Assembly: GCF_001273835.1 (NCBI RefSeq)
Contig: NZ_JHEI01000136.1
Location: 186,001 to 250,000, forward strand
Direction: 5' to 3'
DNA from: Leucobacter celer subsp. astrifaciens
GTDB lineage: Bacteria; Actinomycetota; Actinomycetes; Actinomycetales; Microbacteriaceae
DNA length: 64,000 nt
Positions 33,302 to 40,804 of this stretch are shown here, in pieces (the first letter of the stretch is position 1; the number at the start of each line of letters is the position of its first letter). The notes below the pieces were generated by a model. The model was not told where the DNA came from and searched no databases. It worked only from the letters and a program-made list of their open reading frames with translations. Position numbers and translations under genes: made by a program.

Positions 33302-33324
33302 GGGCGGCGAAGGCCGGCAGCGGA

Positions 33325-33558
33325 TCAGTCCTCGGCGTCGGCCTTGCGGGGTCGCCCTCGCCGCGGCATCGGCTTCGCTCCCGGGTCGCGCCCCGCTTCC
33401 GCGAGGGCGCGCCGCAGCAGCACCTCGATCTGGGCGTTCACCGAGCGCAGGTCGTCCGCGGCCCACTTCGCGACCGCCGCGTGCACAGCGGGATCCAGCC
33501 GCAGCAGCACCTGCTTCCTGCTGCTGCGGCCCGATCCTGCGCGCTCGTCCTGTGACAT
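33325..33558 (-). CDS. ribbon-helix-helix (Arc-like) DNA-binding protein
   Basis: 77 residues. The segment KQVLLRLDPAVHAAVAKWAA followed by DDLRSVNAQIEVLLRRAL is a ribbon-helix-helix: an alternating strand then two helices, with the 'S-x-N-x-x-I' N-cap of the second helix. The C-terminus is basic (PMPRRGRPRKAD), AT-hook-like. It begins 1 nt after the SPFH gene stop, so the two are translated from one message. It could be an autorepressor of that pair; a toxin partner is not evident. Confidence 0.75.
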   Translation of the reverse strand: MSQDERAGSGRSSRKQVLLRLDPAVHAAVAKWAADDLRSVNAQIEVLLRRALAEAGRDPGAKPMPRRGRPRKADAED

Positions 33559-33559
33559 C

Positions 33560-34537
33560 TCAGCTGTAGAGGGAACCCGCGTTGATCACCGGCGTCGCCC
33601 GCTGGTCGCTCGTCAGCACGAGCAGGAGGTTCGACACCATCTGCGCTCGCCGCTCGTCGTCGAGCGAGACGATGCCCTCGTCGTCGAGACGGGTGAGCGC
33701 TTGGTCGACCATCGTCACCGCGCCCTCGACGATCTTCTCGCGCGCCGCGATGATCGCGCTCGCCTGTTGGCGCTGCAGCATGGCCTGGGCGATCTCGGGC
33801 GCGTAGGCGAGCGAGGAGATGCGCACCTCGAGCACCTCGAGGCCTGCGATGGCCACGCGCGCGGCGACTTCCTCGGCCAGCTCGGCGGAGACGAGGTCGG
33901 TGCTGCCGCGCAGCGACTGCTCACCGGGGCCGGGCTCGTCGTACGGGTGGGTCGTCGCGACGTGGCGGAGCGCGGCCTCGGCCTGGGTCTCGATGAACTC
34001 GTCGTACGCCTCGACGGCGAAGACGGCCTTGGCGGTGTCGGCGACCTGCCAGACGACGATGGCGGCGATGTGGATGGGGTTGCCGTCGGAGTCGTTGACC
34101 TTCAGCTCGTTGGTCTCGAAGTTGTGCACGCGAACGGAGACCTTGCGGCCCGTGGTGAAGGGGGCGACGAAGCTGATGCCGTTGTTGCGCACCGTGCCGA
34201 CGTAGCGGCCGAAGAACTGCCGCACCGAGGTCTGGCCGGGCGCGACGATGGTGAACATCGTGAAGATGGGAACGGCCACGACGATGCACAGGATGCCGAG
34301 GGTCAGGAGGAACCCGCCCGACGCGTCGCCGCCGTCGAGCATCAGGCCGCCTCGGATGATGAGGGCCGCGCCGCCGGGGAGCGCGAGGACGCCCAGCAGG
34401 AACGCGGTGATGCCGGCCGCGCTGCCCTTGTGCCAGGCCGAGCGCTCGGAGATGTCGACGCGGATGCCGTCGTGGCCGACCGGCTCGGCGGCGACTGGTT
34501 CGAGGGGAGCGTCAGTCGGGTGGGGGCTGGCGGTCAT
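33560..34537 (-). CDS. SPFH domain-containing (stomatin/slipin-like) membrane protein
   Basis: 325 residues. Two membrane segments at about 43-65 and 75-97 are followed by the SPFH/Band 7 domain ([59 protein letters not shown]) and a coiled-coil tail. Such proteins form oligomeric scaffolds at membranes, often tied to envelope stress. GGAG lies 7 nt before the ATG. The upstream region holds an AT-rich inverted repeat at 34566-34590. Cotranscribed with the ribbon-helix-helix gene. Confidence 0.88.
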   Translation of the reverse strand: MTASPHPTDAPLEPVAAEPVGHDGIRVDISERSAWHKGSAAGITAFLLGVLALPGGAALIIRGGLMLDGGDASGGFLLTLGILCIVVAVPIFTMFTIVAPGQTSVRQFFGRYVGTVRNNGISFVAPFTTGRKVSVRVHNFETNELKVNDSDGNPIHIAAIVVWQVADTAKAVFAVEAYDEFIETQAEAALRHVATTHPYDEPGPGEQSLRGSTDLVSAELAEEVAARVAIAGLEVLEVRISSLAYAPEIAQAMLQRQQASAIIAAREKIVEGAVTMVDQALTRLDDEGIVSLDDERRAQMVSNLLLVLTSDQRATPVINAGSLYS

Positions 34538-34565
34538 GGCGATCTCCGTCTCTGTCTCGATCGAT

Positions 34566-34590
34566 AAGTGCTATAAAAAAGATATCACTT
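34566..34590. promoter_or_regulatory. AT-rich inverted repeat upstream of the SPFH gene
   Basis: AAGTGCTAT (34566-34574) and ATATCACTT (34582-34590) form 9-bp arms with one mismatch around AAAAAAG. It lies about 30 bp upstream of the SPFH start, where -10-like TATAGC also occurs on the minus strand, and close to the end of pabC. Likely an operator. Confidence 0.5.
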
Positions 34591-35433
34591 TTTGATCGGC
34601 TGCCAAGTCTGGTCGAGCGCCTCGCGGAAGCAAGCGAGGCGCTGGGCGTCGGGTTCGGGCAGGACGACACCGTCGATGCTCGTGACCACGCGGATGCCGT
34701 GCAGCGCGTTCAGCGCCCACACCTCCCGCGGGGCGCGTTCCGCGCGGGGGAGCAGCTGCTCCACGGTGATGCCGCGCGGCTGTTGTTGCGGTTGCGGTTG
34801 CGGCTGTTGCTGCCCGATCCGGTACTGCGTTCCGGGGAGGCGGTTCGCGGTATCGATGACGAGACGTTCGGTCACCGATGGCACTCGCGCAGAGCTCCGG
34901 ACGACCGCGCCGGATGCCTTGCGGTCCTCAGGATCGCCGGGCCACCAGAGCAGGCTCGTGGTCGCGCCCTCGAGCACGCCTCCGTCGCCGTCGAGCAGCA
35001 GCGCCTCCGCGCCGAGCTCCCGGTTCAGATCGGCGAGGCGGGTGATGTTCGGGCCCTTGCGCTGCGGGTGCTCGAGCCGCACGCCGGGAGCGCTGCGCAG
35101 CTCGATCGTGTCGCGCAGCTCGGGCAGGGGACGCAGCGCGAGGCCCGGCCCGGGATCGCCGCCGGGTTCGGCGGACTCGCGCAACTCGAGGCGGGGGAAG
35201 CCCTCGCCGTACGCCGCGATCCGCGGGAGCGCGTCGGCCAGGAAGGCGTCGACCCGGTGGATGATGCGCCGCGCCCCGGGGTCTTCCCCGGCGAGGCCGT
35301 GCGCGTCGAGCACGGCCCTCGTGAATCGCCGCAGGTGCAGATCCAGACCCCGCACCTCGGCCTCGCCCGTGCGCGGGTTCGCCCGCACCCGGAACGAGTC
35401 GGCGGCGAGCAATCGCGGTGATCCTGCAGACAC
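34585..35433 (-). CDS. pabC: aminodeoxychorismate lyase (class IV aminotransferase fold)
   Basis: 282 residues. Fold-type IV PLP enzyme: K126 in HPQRKGPNI is the probable PLP lysine, and E155 in GGVLEGATTSLLWW is the phosphate-binding/cofactor motif. Its divergent neighbour is pabB, so release of p-aminobenzoate from aminodeoxychorismate is the likely reaction. A Gln/Pro run (GQQQPQPQPQQQPRG, near 207-221) comes from a short repeat in the DNA at 34780-34815 and probably sits in a loop. GTG start at 35433 with TAGGGT 6 nt upstream. Confidence 0.85.
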   Translation of the reverse strand: MSAGSPRLLAADSFRVRANPRTGEAEVRGLDLHLRRFTRAVLDAHGLAGEDPGARRIIHRVDAFLADALPRIAAYGEGFPRLELRESAEPGGDPGPGLALRPLPELRDTIELRSAPGVRLEHPQRKGPNITRLADLNRELGAEALLLDGDGGVLEGATTSLLWWPGDPEDRKASGAVVRSSARVPSVTERLVIDTANRLPGTQYRIGQQQPQPQPQQQPRGITVEQLLPRAERAPREVWALNALHGIRVVTSIDGVVLPEPDAQRLACFREALDQTWQPIKK

Positions 35434-35439
35434 GTGCTC

Positions 35440-35445
35440 ACCCTA
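35440..35445 (-). promoter_or_regulatory. -10 box for leaderless pabC transcript
   Basis: TAGGGT on the minus strand, 6 nt before the GTG at 35433. Back-to-back with the pabB box 27 bp away. Confidence 0.5.
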
Positions 35446-35472
35446 TCGCGGCGGGTCGGCGACGCCGCTCGA

Positions 35473-35478
35473 TACAGT
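35473..35478 (+). promoter_or_regulatory. -10 box for leaderless pabB transcript
   Basis: TACAGT, 6 nt before the GTG at 35485; supports that GTG over the ATG at 35434, which lies upstream of the box. Confidence 0.6.
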
Positions 35479-35484
35479 GGTCTG

Positions 35485-36786
35485 GTGAGCGGGAGACGTG
35501 AGTGGGCGGGCGATGCTCCCTCCGCCGCGCATGCGCTGGCGGCGAGCGGGTCGGCCTGGTGCTGGCTCGACGGCGAGGGCGCGGCCCCCGGTGAACCGCG
35601 CGTGAGCTATCTCGGGATTGCGAGCGAGGTGCGGCTCGCCACCCGGGGCGGCGAGCGCGAGTTCCTCGCGGAGCTGCGCGGAGCGTTGCGGGGCGGGGAT
35701 CCCGCTGGCGACGGCTTCCGCAGCGGCTGGGCGACCGCGCTCGGCTACGAGTTCGGGGTCGCGCTGCTCGGCCTCGATCCCGCGCCCGACTCCGCGGCGC
35801 CCGGAATCGCGCTGCGCCTCGACGCGGTGCTCGCCATCGACCACGATCGGGATCTGGCCGAGCTGCGCGGCGACCCCGAGGCCGTGGAACGCCTGGCCAC
35901 GGCGCTGCACACGCCGGATCCGGATCCTGCTCCGGATCCCCATCCGCGACCGGCCCCCGGGCCCGTTGCCTGGCGTCGCGACGACCGCGAGTACGCGGCC
36001 GAGGTCGAGGCCTGCCGCGCGGCGATCCGCGACGGCGAGGCCTACGTGCTGTGCCTCACCGACACCGCCGAGGTGGACGGCGTCTTCGATCCGTTCGCCA
36101 TCTACGAGCGCCTGCGCGCGAGCGGTGCCGCGGCTCGGGGCGGTGTCGTCGTGGCGGGGGATCGCGCCCTCGTGAGCGCGAGCCCGGAGCGCTTCCTCTC
36201 CGTGCGCGGTGCGCTGGTGGCGACCCATCCGATCAAAGGGACCCGGCCGCGCGGCGCAACGCCGGAGGAGGACGGCGCGCTCGCGGCGCAGCTGGCGAGC
36301 GACCCGAAGGAGCGCGCCGAGAACCTGATGATCGTGGATCTCATGCGCAACGACCTCAGCCGGATCTGCGAACCGGGATCGGTGGCGGTCGAGGGGTTCC
36401 TGCGCGTCGAGAGCCACCCCCACGTGCACCAGCTCGTCAGCACCGTCGTCGGCGAGCTGCGCGACTCAGCGGACGTCTTCGACGCGATCGAGGCCTGCTT
36501 CCCGGGCGGCTCGATGACGGGCGCGCCGAAGCGGCGCGCGGTCGAGATCCTCGCCGGGCTCGAAACGGGCCCGCGGGGGCTGTACTCCGGGTGCTTCGGC
36601 TGGATCGACCGGAGCGGCGACGCCGAGCTCGCGATGACGATCCGGGGCGTCGAGCTGCGCGGCGATCGGGCGCGCATCGGCGCGGGGGGAGGGATCACGG
36701 CCGACTCGCACGCCGCGAGCGAGGTGGCCGAGAAGCATCTGAAGGCGGCCTCGCTCATCGCCTCGCTCGAGGCGGTGCCGGGCTGA
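35485..36786 (+). CDS. pabB: aminodeoxychorismate synthase component I (chorismate-binding)
   Basis: 433 residues of the anthranilate synthase/PabB family. Active-site blocks: EAYVLCLTDTAEVDG, HPIKGTRPRGATPEEDG (near 248), ENLMIVDLMRNDLSRI, HPHVHQLVSTVVGEL, GGSMTGAPKRRAVEIL (near 342) and IGAGGGITADSHAASEVAEK. PIKG with lysine is typical of PabB, where this lysine forms a covalent intermediate. Makes aminodeoxychorismate for folate with a PabA glutaminase encoded elsewhere. GTG at 35485 is set by the -10 box. Confidence 0.92.
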   Translation: MSGRREWAGDAPSAAHALAASGSAWCWLDGEGAAPGEPRVSYLGIASEVRLATRGGEREFLAELRGALRGGDPAGDGFRSGWATALGYEFGVALLGLDPAPDSAAPGIALRLDAVLAIDHDRDLAELRGDPEAVERLATALHTPDPDPAPDPHPRPAPGPVAWRRDDREYAAEVEACRAAIRDGEAYVLCLTDTAEVDGVFDPFAIYERLRASGAAARGGVVVAGDRALVSASPERFLSVRGALVATHPIKGTRPRGATPEEDGALAAQLASDPKERAENLMIVDLMRNDLSRICEPGSVAVEGFLRVESHPHVHQLVSTVVGELRDSADVFDAIEACFPGGSMTGAPKRRAVEILAGLETGPRGLYSGCFGWIDRSGDAELAMTIRGVELRGDRARIGAGGGITADSHAASEVAEKHLKAASLIASLEAVPG

Positions 36787-36807
36787 CGCGATCCGCCTGG
36801 TCAGCCC

Positions 36808-37092
36808 TCACACTGTTCCCGCTCGGGATCGGTCCAGGCGCGCCAGGCGCTCGGTGCGCAGCTCGCAGCTGCGCACGCGCCCGACCTTGCGGCTGCGCAC
36901 GAGCCCGGAGGCCTCAAGGGTGCGCACGTGCTTGAGGAACGACGGGAGCGACATGGGGAACTCCCGGGCCAGCTCGCCGACGCTCGCGGGTCCGAGGCCG
37001 AGCCGCTGCACGACGGCGCGGCGGGTGGGATCCGCGAGTGCGGAGAAGACGTCGTCGAGTCCGTCTTCTGCCGCGAGCGAATACTTATCCAT
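36808..37092 (-). CDS. ArsR/SmtB family transcriptional regulator
   Basis: 94 residues. Winged helix with DDVFSALADPTRRAVVQRLG and SLPSFLKHVRTLEASGLVRSRKVGRVRSCEL. No metal-binding cysteine cluster, so it belongs to the non-metal ArsR group whose genes usually adjoin SRPBCC-domain or similar proteins; no such partner is here. The start codon sits inside a 22-bp near-perfect palindrome, its likely operator. Convergent with pabB. Confidence 0.88.
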   Translation of the reverse strand: MDKYSLAAEDGLDDVFSALADPTRRAVVQRLGLGPASVGELAREFPMSLPSFLKHVRTLEASGLVRSRKVGRVRSCELRTERLARLDRSRAGTV

Positions 37093-37103
37093 ATGGCTAA
37101 GTA
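37082..37103. promoter_or_regulatory. 22-bp near-perfect palindrome over the arsR start codon
   Basis: TACTTATCCATATGG and the following CTAAGTA form a dyad centred between 37092 and 37093, with one mismatched pair (T37088/C37097). The ArsR ATG (complement of CAT 37090-37092) is part of its CCATATGG core. The position implies autorepression by blocking transcription of its own gene. Confidence 0.7.
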
Positions 37104-37222
37104 CTGGGGATCGCCGCCGCGAGCGCAAGCCGTCCGGCCCGGCATTCCGCTGACCCGCGAAGCGGTATCCTGGTACGGTGTGTGCCCGCGCAGCGGGCGA
37201 TCCGAACGAGATCGAGGTGTGT

Positions 37223-39772
37223 GTGAGCGAGCGGCAAGCGAGCGACCAGTTGGACGCAGTCGAGCAGCAGGCGCGTGAGGCCGGGGGATACGACTTCAGG
37301 GCCATCCAGGAGCGCTGGCTCCCCGTCTGGGAGCAGCTGAAGCCCTTCGAGGTGGGCTCCGGCGACGGCGACCGCCCGCGCAAGTACGTGCTCGACATGT
37401 TCCCGTACCCCTCGGGAGATCTGCACATGGGCCACGCGGAGGCGTTCTGCTTCGGCGACGTGCTCGCCCGCTACTGGCGCGGCCGCGGCTACGACGTGCT
37501 GCACCCGATCGGCTGGGACTCCTTCGGGCTGCCCGCGGAGAACGCCGCCATCAAGCGCGGCGTCGACCCGCGCGAGTGGACCTACGCCAACATCGCCCAG
37601 CAGAAGGCGAGCTTCCGCGTCTACGCGCCCTCCTTCGACTGGAGCCGCGTGCTGCACACGAGCGACCCCGAGTACTACCGCTGGAACCAGTGGCTGTTCC
37701 TCAAGATGCACGAGAAGGGCCTCGCCTACCGCAAGGCCAGCTGGGTCAACTGGGATCCGGTGGATCAGACGGTGCTCGCGAATGAGCAGGTGCTGCCGGA
37801 CGGCACCTCCGAGCGCTCTGGCGCGATGGTCGTCAAGAAGAAGCTCACGCAGTGGTACTTCCGCATCACCGACTACGCGGATCGCCTGCTCGACGACCTC
37901 GACCAGCTCGAAGGGCAGTGGCCCGCCAAGGTGCTGAACATGCAGCGCAACTGGATCGGGCGCTCGCGCGGCGCCGAGGTGGAGTTCGAGATCGAGGGCC
38001 GCGAGGAGAAGGTGCCGGTCTTCACGACCCGGCCCGACACGCTGCACGGCGCCACCTTCATGGTGGTCGCTCCTGATTCGGATCTGGCCGCTGAGCTGGC
38101 GGCGGGGGCCTCCGCCGAGGTGCGCATGCGGTTCCAGGCATACCTCGAGCAGACGCAGAAGCAGACCGAGATCGAGCGGCAGAGCGCCGATCGCGAGAAG
38201 ACCGGCGTGTTCCTCGACCACTTCGCCGTGAACCCGGTGAACGGCGAGCGCATTCCCGTGTGGGCATCCGACTACGTGCTCGCCGACTACGGGCACGGCG
38301 CGATTATGGCCGTACCCGCGCACGATCAGCGCGACCTCGACTTCGCACGCCGCTTCGAACTGCCGGTGCGCGTGGTCGTCGATGTGCGCGACGCCGACGG
38401 CGAGCGGCTGCCCGATCCCGCGGAGAGCGGCATCGCGACCGCGGGGGACGGCGTACTGATCAACTCGGGCGAGCTCGACGGGCTCGACAAGGCCGCCGCC
38501 ATCGCCAAGGCGATCGAGGTGCTCGAGGCCCGGGGAACGGGCCGCGCCGCCACCACCTACCGCCTGCGCGACTGGCTGATCTCGCGCCAGCGCTACTGGG
38601 GAACCCCGATCCCGATCCTGCACGGGGCCGACGGCTCGATGAAGCCGGTGGAGCAGTCCGCGCTGCCGGTGGAGCTGCCGGCCTCGGAGGGGCTCGATCT
38701 GAAGCCCAAGGGATCGTCGCCGCTGGGCGCCGCGACCGAGTGGGCCACGGTGGTCGATCCCGAGACCGGCGAGACCTGGACCCGGGATCCCGACACCATG
38801 GACACCTTCGTCGACAGTTCCTGGTACTACCTGCGATTCCTCTCGGCGACGGACGACACGCAGGCCTTCGACCCCGAACTGGCGCGCAAGTGGGGGTCGA
38901 TCGATCAGTACGCGGGCGGCGTCGAGCACGCGATCCTGCACCTGCTCTACTCCCGCTTCATCACGAAGGTGCTGCACGATCTCGGCTACCTCGACTTCGA
39001 GGAGCCCTTCACCGCCCTGCTGAATCAGGGCATGGTGCTGCAGGACGGCGCGAAGATGTCGAAGTCGAAGGGCAACCTCGTCGAGTTCGCGAGCGAGCTG
39101 GGCGAGCACGGCGCCGACGCGCTGCGGGTCACCCTCGCGTTCGCCGGCCCGCCGGAGGACGACATCGACTGGGCCGACGTGTCGGTGCAGGGCTCGGCGA
39201 AGTTCCTGGCCCGCGCCTGGCGCGTGGCCGACGACGTGGAGCGCTCGGGCGCGCCGCTCGGCGTCGACTTCGCGGGTGGTGACCCGGAGCTGCGCAAGCA
39301 CACCCACCATCTCCTCGCCGACGCCCCCGGGCTCGTCGAGGCGTACAAGTTCAACGTCGTCGTGGCCCGCCTCATGGACCAGGTGAACGTCACCCGCAAG
39401 GCCATCGACTCCGGGTGCGGTGCCGCCGACCCCGCGGTGCGCGAGTCCGCCGAGGCCATTGCGATGATCCTCTCGCTCTTCGCGCCCTACGCGTCCGAGG
39501 ACATGTGGGCGAAGCTGGGCCACGAGCCCACCGTCGCCCTGGCCGTCTGGCCCGCCGCGGATCCCTCGCTGCTCGTCGAGGACGAGATCACGCTCGTGGT
39601 GCAGGTCGACGGCAAGGTGCGGGATCGCCTCACCCTGCCGGCCTCGGTAACCGCGGAGGACGCGGAGGCGGCCGCCCGGGCGTCGGCTGCCGTGCAGCGC
39701 TCCGTCGGCGACCGCGAGATCGTCAACGTGGTGGTGCGCGTGCCGAAGATCGTGAGCATCGTGACGCGCTGA
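37223..39772 (+). CDS. leuS: leucyl-tRNA synthetase
   Basis: 849 residues; charges tRNA-Leu. HIGH motif as HMGH at 68-71 ([14 protein letters not shown]), a connective editing domain ([17 protein letters not shown] and the region to about 420), KMSKS at 611-615 and the C-terminal anticodon/[11 protein letters not shown] domain. Catalytic TTRPDT-type editing residues are intact. GTG at 37223 has GAGG 6 nt upstream; in-frame GTGs at 37217 and 37178 are alternatives, the latter overlapping a TACGGT -10-like box (37174-37179). No T-box or leader peptide is visible. A terminator follows. Confidence 0.96.
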   Translation: MSERQASDQLDAVEQQAREAGGYDFRAIQERWLPVWEQLKPFEVGSGDGDRPRKYVLDMFPYPSGDLHMGHAEAFCFGDVLARYWRGRGYDVLHPIGWDSFGLPAENAAIKRGVDPREWTYANIAQQKASFRVYAPSFDWSRVLHTSDPEYYRWNQWLFLKMHEKGLAYRKASWVNWDPVDQTVLANEQVLPDGTSERSGAMVVKKKLTQWYFRITDYADRLLDDLDQLEGQWPAKVLNMQRNWIGRSRGAEVEFEIEGREEKVPVFTTRPDTLHGATFMVVAPDSDLAAELAAGASAEVRMRFQAYLEQTQKQTEIERQSADREKTGVFLDHFAVNPVNGERIPVWASDYVLADYGHGAIMAVPAHDQRDLDFARRFELPVRVVVDVRDADGERLPDPAESGIATAGDGVLINSGELDGLDKAAAIAKAIEVLEARGTGRAATTYRLRDWLISRQRYWGTPIPILHGADGSMKPVEQSALPVELPASEGLDLKPKGSSPLGAATEWATVVDPETGETWTRDPDTMDTFVDSSWYYLRFLSATDDTQAFDPELARKWGSIDQYAGGVEHAILHLLYSRFITKVLHDLGYLDFEEPFTALLNQGMVLQDGAKMSKSKGNLVEFASELGEHGADALRVTLAFAGPPEDDIDWADVSVQGSAKFLARAWRVADDVERSGAPLGVDFAGGDPELRKHTHHLLADAPGLVEAYKFNVVVARLMDQVNVTRKAIDSGCGAADPAVRESAEAIAMILSLFAPYASEDMWAKLGHEPTVALAVWPAADPSLLVEDEITLVVQVDGKVRDRLTLPASVTAEDAEAAARASAAVQRSVGDREIVNVVVRVPKIVSIVTR

Positions 39773-39793
39773 TCCGGCGATCCCCGCGTCTGC

Positions 39794-39825
39794 GAGCCCG
39801 CGTGCCCCCTGGGGTGCGCGGGCTC
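39794..39825 (+). terminator. terminator hairpin after leuS
   Basis: A 9-bp perfect outer stem (GAGCCCGCG / CGCGGGCTC) extends inward with two wobble and four C-G pairs, then TTCGCTC follows. Located 22 nt after the leuS stop. Confidence 0.75.
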
Positions 39826-39913
39826 TTCGCTCACAACGCGGCGATCTTTCCGCGTTGTCGGTGAGTCGTGCACATCGTGCTCGGAGCGGTGGCCCGCCCG
39901 GGTCGGCGCCACC

Positions 39914-39919
39914 TAGCGT
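39914..39919 (+). promoter_or_regulatory. -10 box for leaderless comEA transcript
   Basis: TAGCGT, 6 nt before the ATG at 39926; no ribosome site is seen. Confidence 0.5.
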
Positions 39920-39925
39920 GTTCGC

Positions 39926-40804
39926 ATGCACGCCGATTGCCAGAGGACTCCCGGAGCCGGACCGCGGCCTCCCTCCCGGAAGCACGCCGAGGAGAACCCC
40001 TCCGCGGCGTGGACGCCCGAGGCGGTGCTGAACCGGGCGGACTGGCGGGAACGCGCCGCCTCCGGCCGTGCACCCGGAGCGCCTCCTGCGCTCGAGCAGC
40101 GGGTCGATGCCCCGGTGTCGAAGCGGATCGGGCGCGCCGTCGCGGTCCCCGCAGCGGCCGGTGCGGTCGCCTTCGTGATCGCCGTGGCGATCGCGATCGT
40201 GCTCACGATGCTGCAGCTGCGCCCGGCCGCGGAGGCCGCGGGGCAGATCACCCGCGAGGTCGCCGCGGCGGGCGGAGAAGCGGGCACGGACCCGGGGACG
40301 GACCTGGGGAGCGGGGAATCCGTCGACGCGCAGGAGAACCCCGCCGATGCCGCTCCCGTGCTGGTGCACGTGGTGGGGGAGGTGCAGCACCCCGGCGTGG
40401 TCGAGCTGCCCGCCGGATCCCGCGTCGCGGAGGCCATCGAGGCGGCGGGCGGGGCGCGCGCGAGCGCGGTGCTCTCCGCCGTCAACCTCGCGCGACTCGT
40501 GGCGGACGGGGAGCAGATCCTGGTGCCCGACGCCGAGCAGGCGACCGCCGGGGCGGCTGCCGTGCCGCCGGTCTCCGGTGCGGCGGGCGGTGCGACGGTT
40601 CCCGGCGGTGGCCTGCTCGATCTGAACTCCGCCGACGCGGCATCGCTCGAGACGCTGCCGCGGGTCGGGCCGGCGCTCGCGCAGCGCATCCTCGACTGGC
40701 GCGAGGCGAACGGCGGCTTCGCCTCGGTCGAGCAGCTGCTGGAGGTCTCGGGCATCGGGGCGAAGACGCTCGACGGCTTCCGCGAGCTGGTGACGGTGCG
40801 ATGA
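39926..40804 (+). CDS. comEA: ComEA family DNA-binding protein
   Basis: 292 residues. A long cytoplasmic N-terminus, one membrane helix (about 75-97, VAVPAAAGAVAFVIAVAIAI), an SLBB domain (VLVHVVGEVQHPGVVELPAG) and a C-terminal helix-hairpin-helix pair (LDLNSADAASLETLPRVGPA). In transformable bacteria ComEA holds incoming DNA outside the membrane for ComEC. The N-terminus of about 70 residues before the helix is longer than in Bacillus. Overlaps comEC by 4 nt. Confidence 0.9.
   Translation: MHADCQRTPGAGPRPPSRKHAEENPSAAWTPEAVLNRADWRERAASGRAPGAPPALEQRVDAPVSKRIGRAVAVPAAAGAVAFVIAVAIAIVLTMLQLRPAAEAAGQITREVAAAGGEAGTDPGTDLGSGESVDAQENPADAAPVLVHVVGEVQHPGVVELPAGSRVAEAIEAAGGARASAVLSAVNLARLVADGEQILVPDAEQATAGAAAVPPVSGAAGGATVPGGGLLDLNSADAASLETLPRVGPALAQRILDWREANGGFASVEQLLEVSGIGAKTLDGFRELVTVR

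Noticed and set aside
33325..33558. Antitoxin of a toxin-antitoxin pair
   Set aside because: The RHH protein has antitoxin-like size, but the adjacent gene is an SPFH membrane protein and not a known toxin.
37178..37222. Leader peptide or T-box for leuS
   Set aside because: The short frame before leuS is the same frame as leuS, has no leucine run, and no T-box motif is visible.
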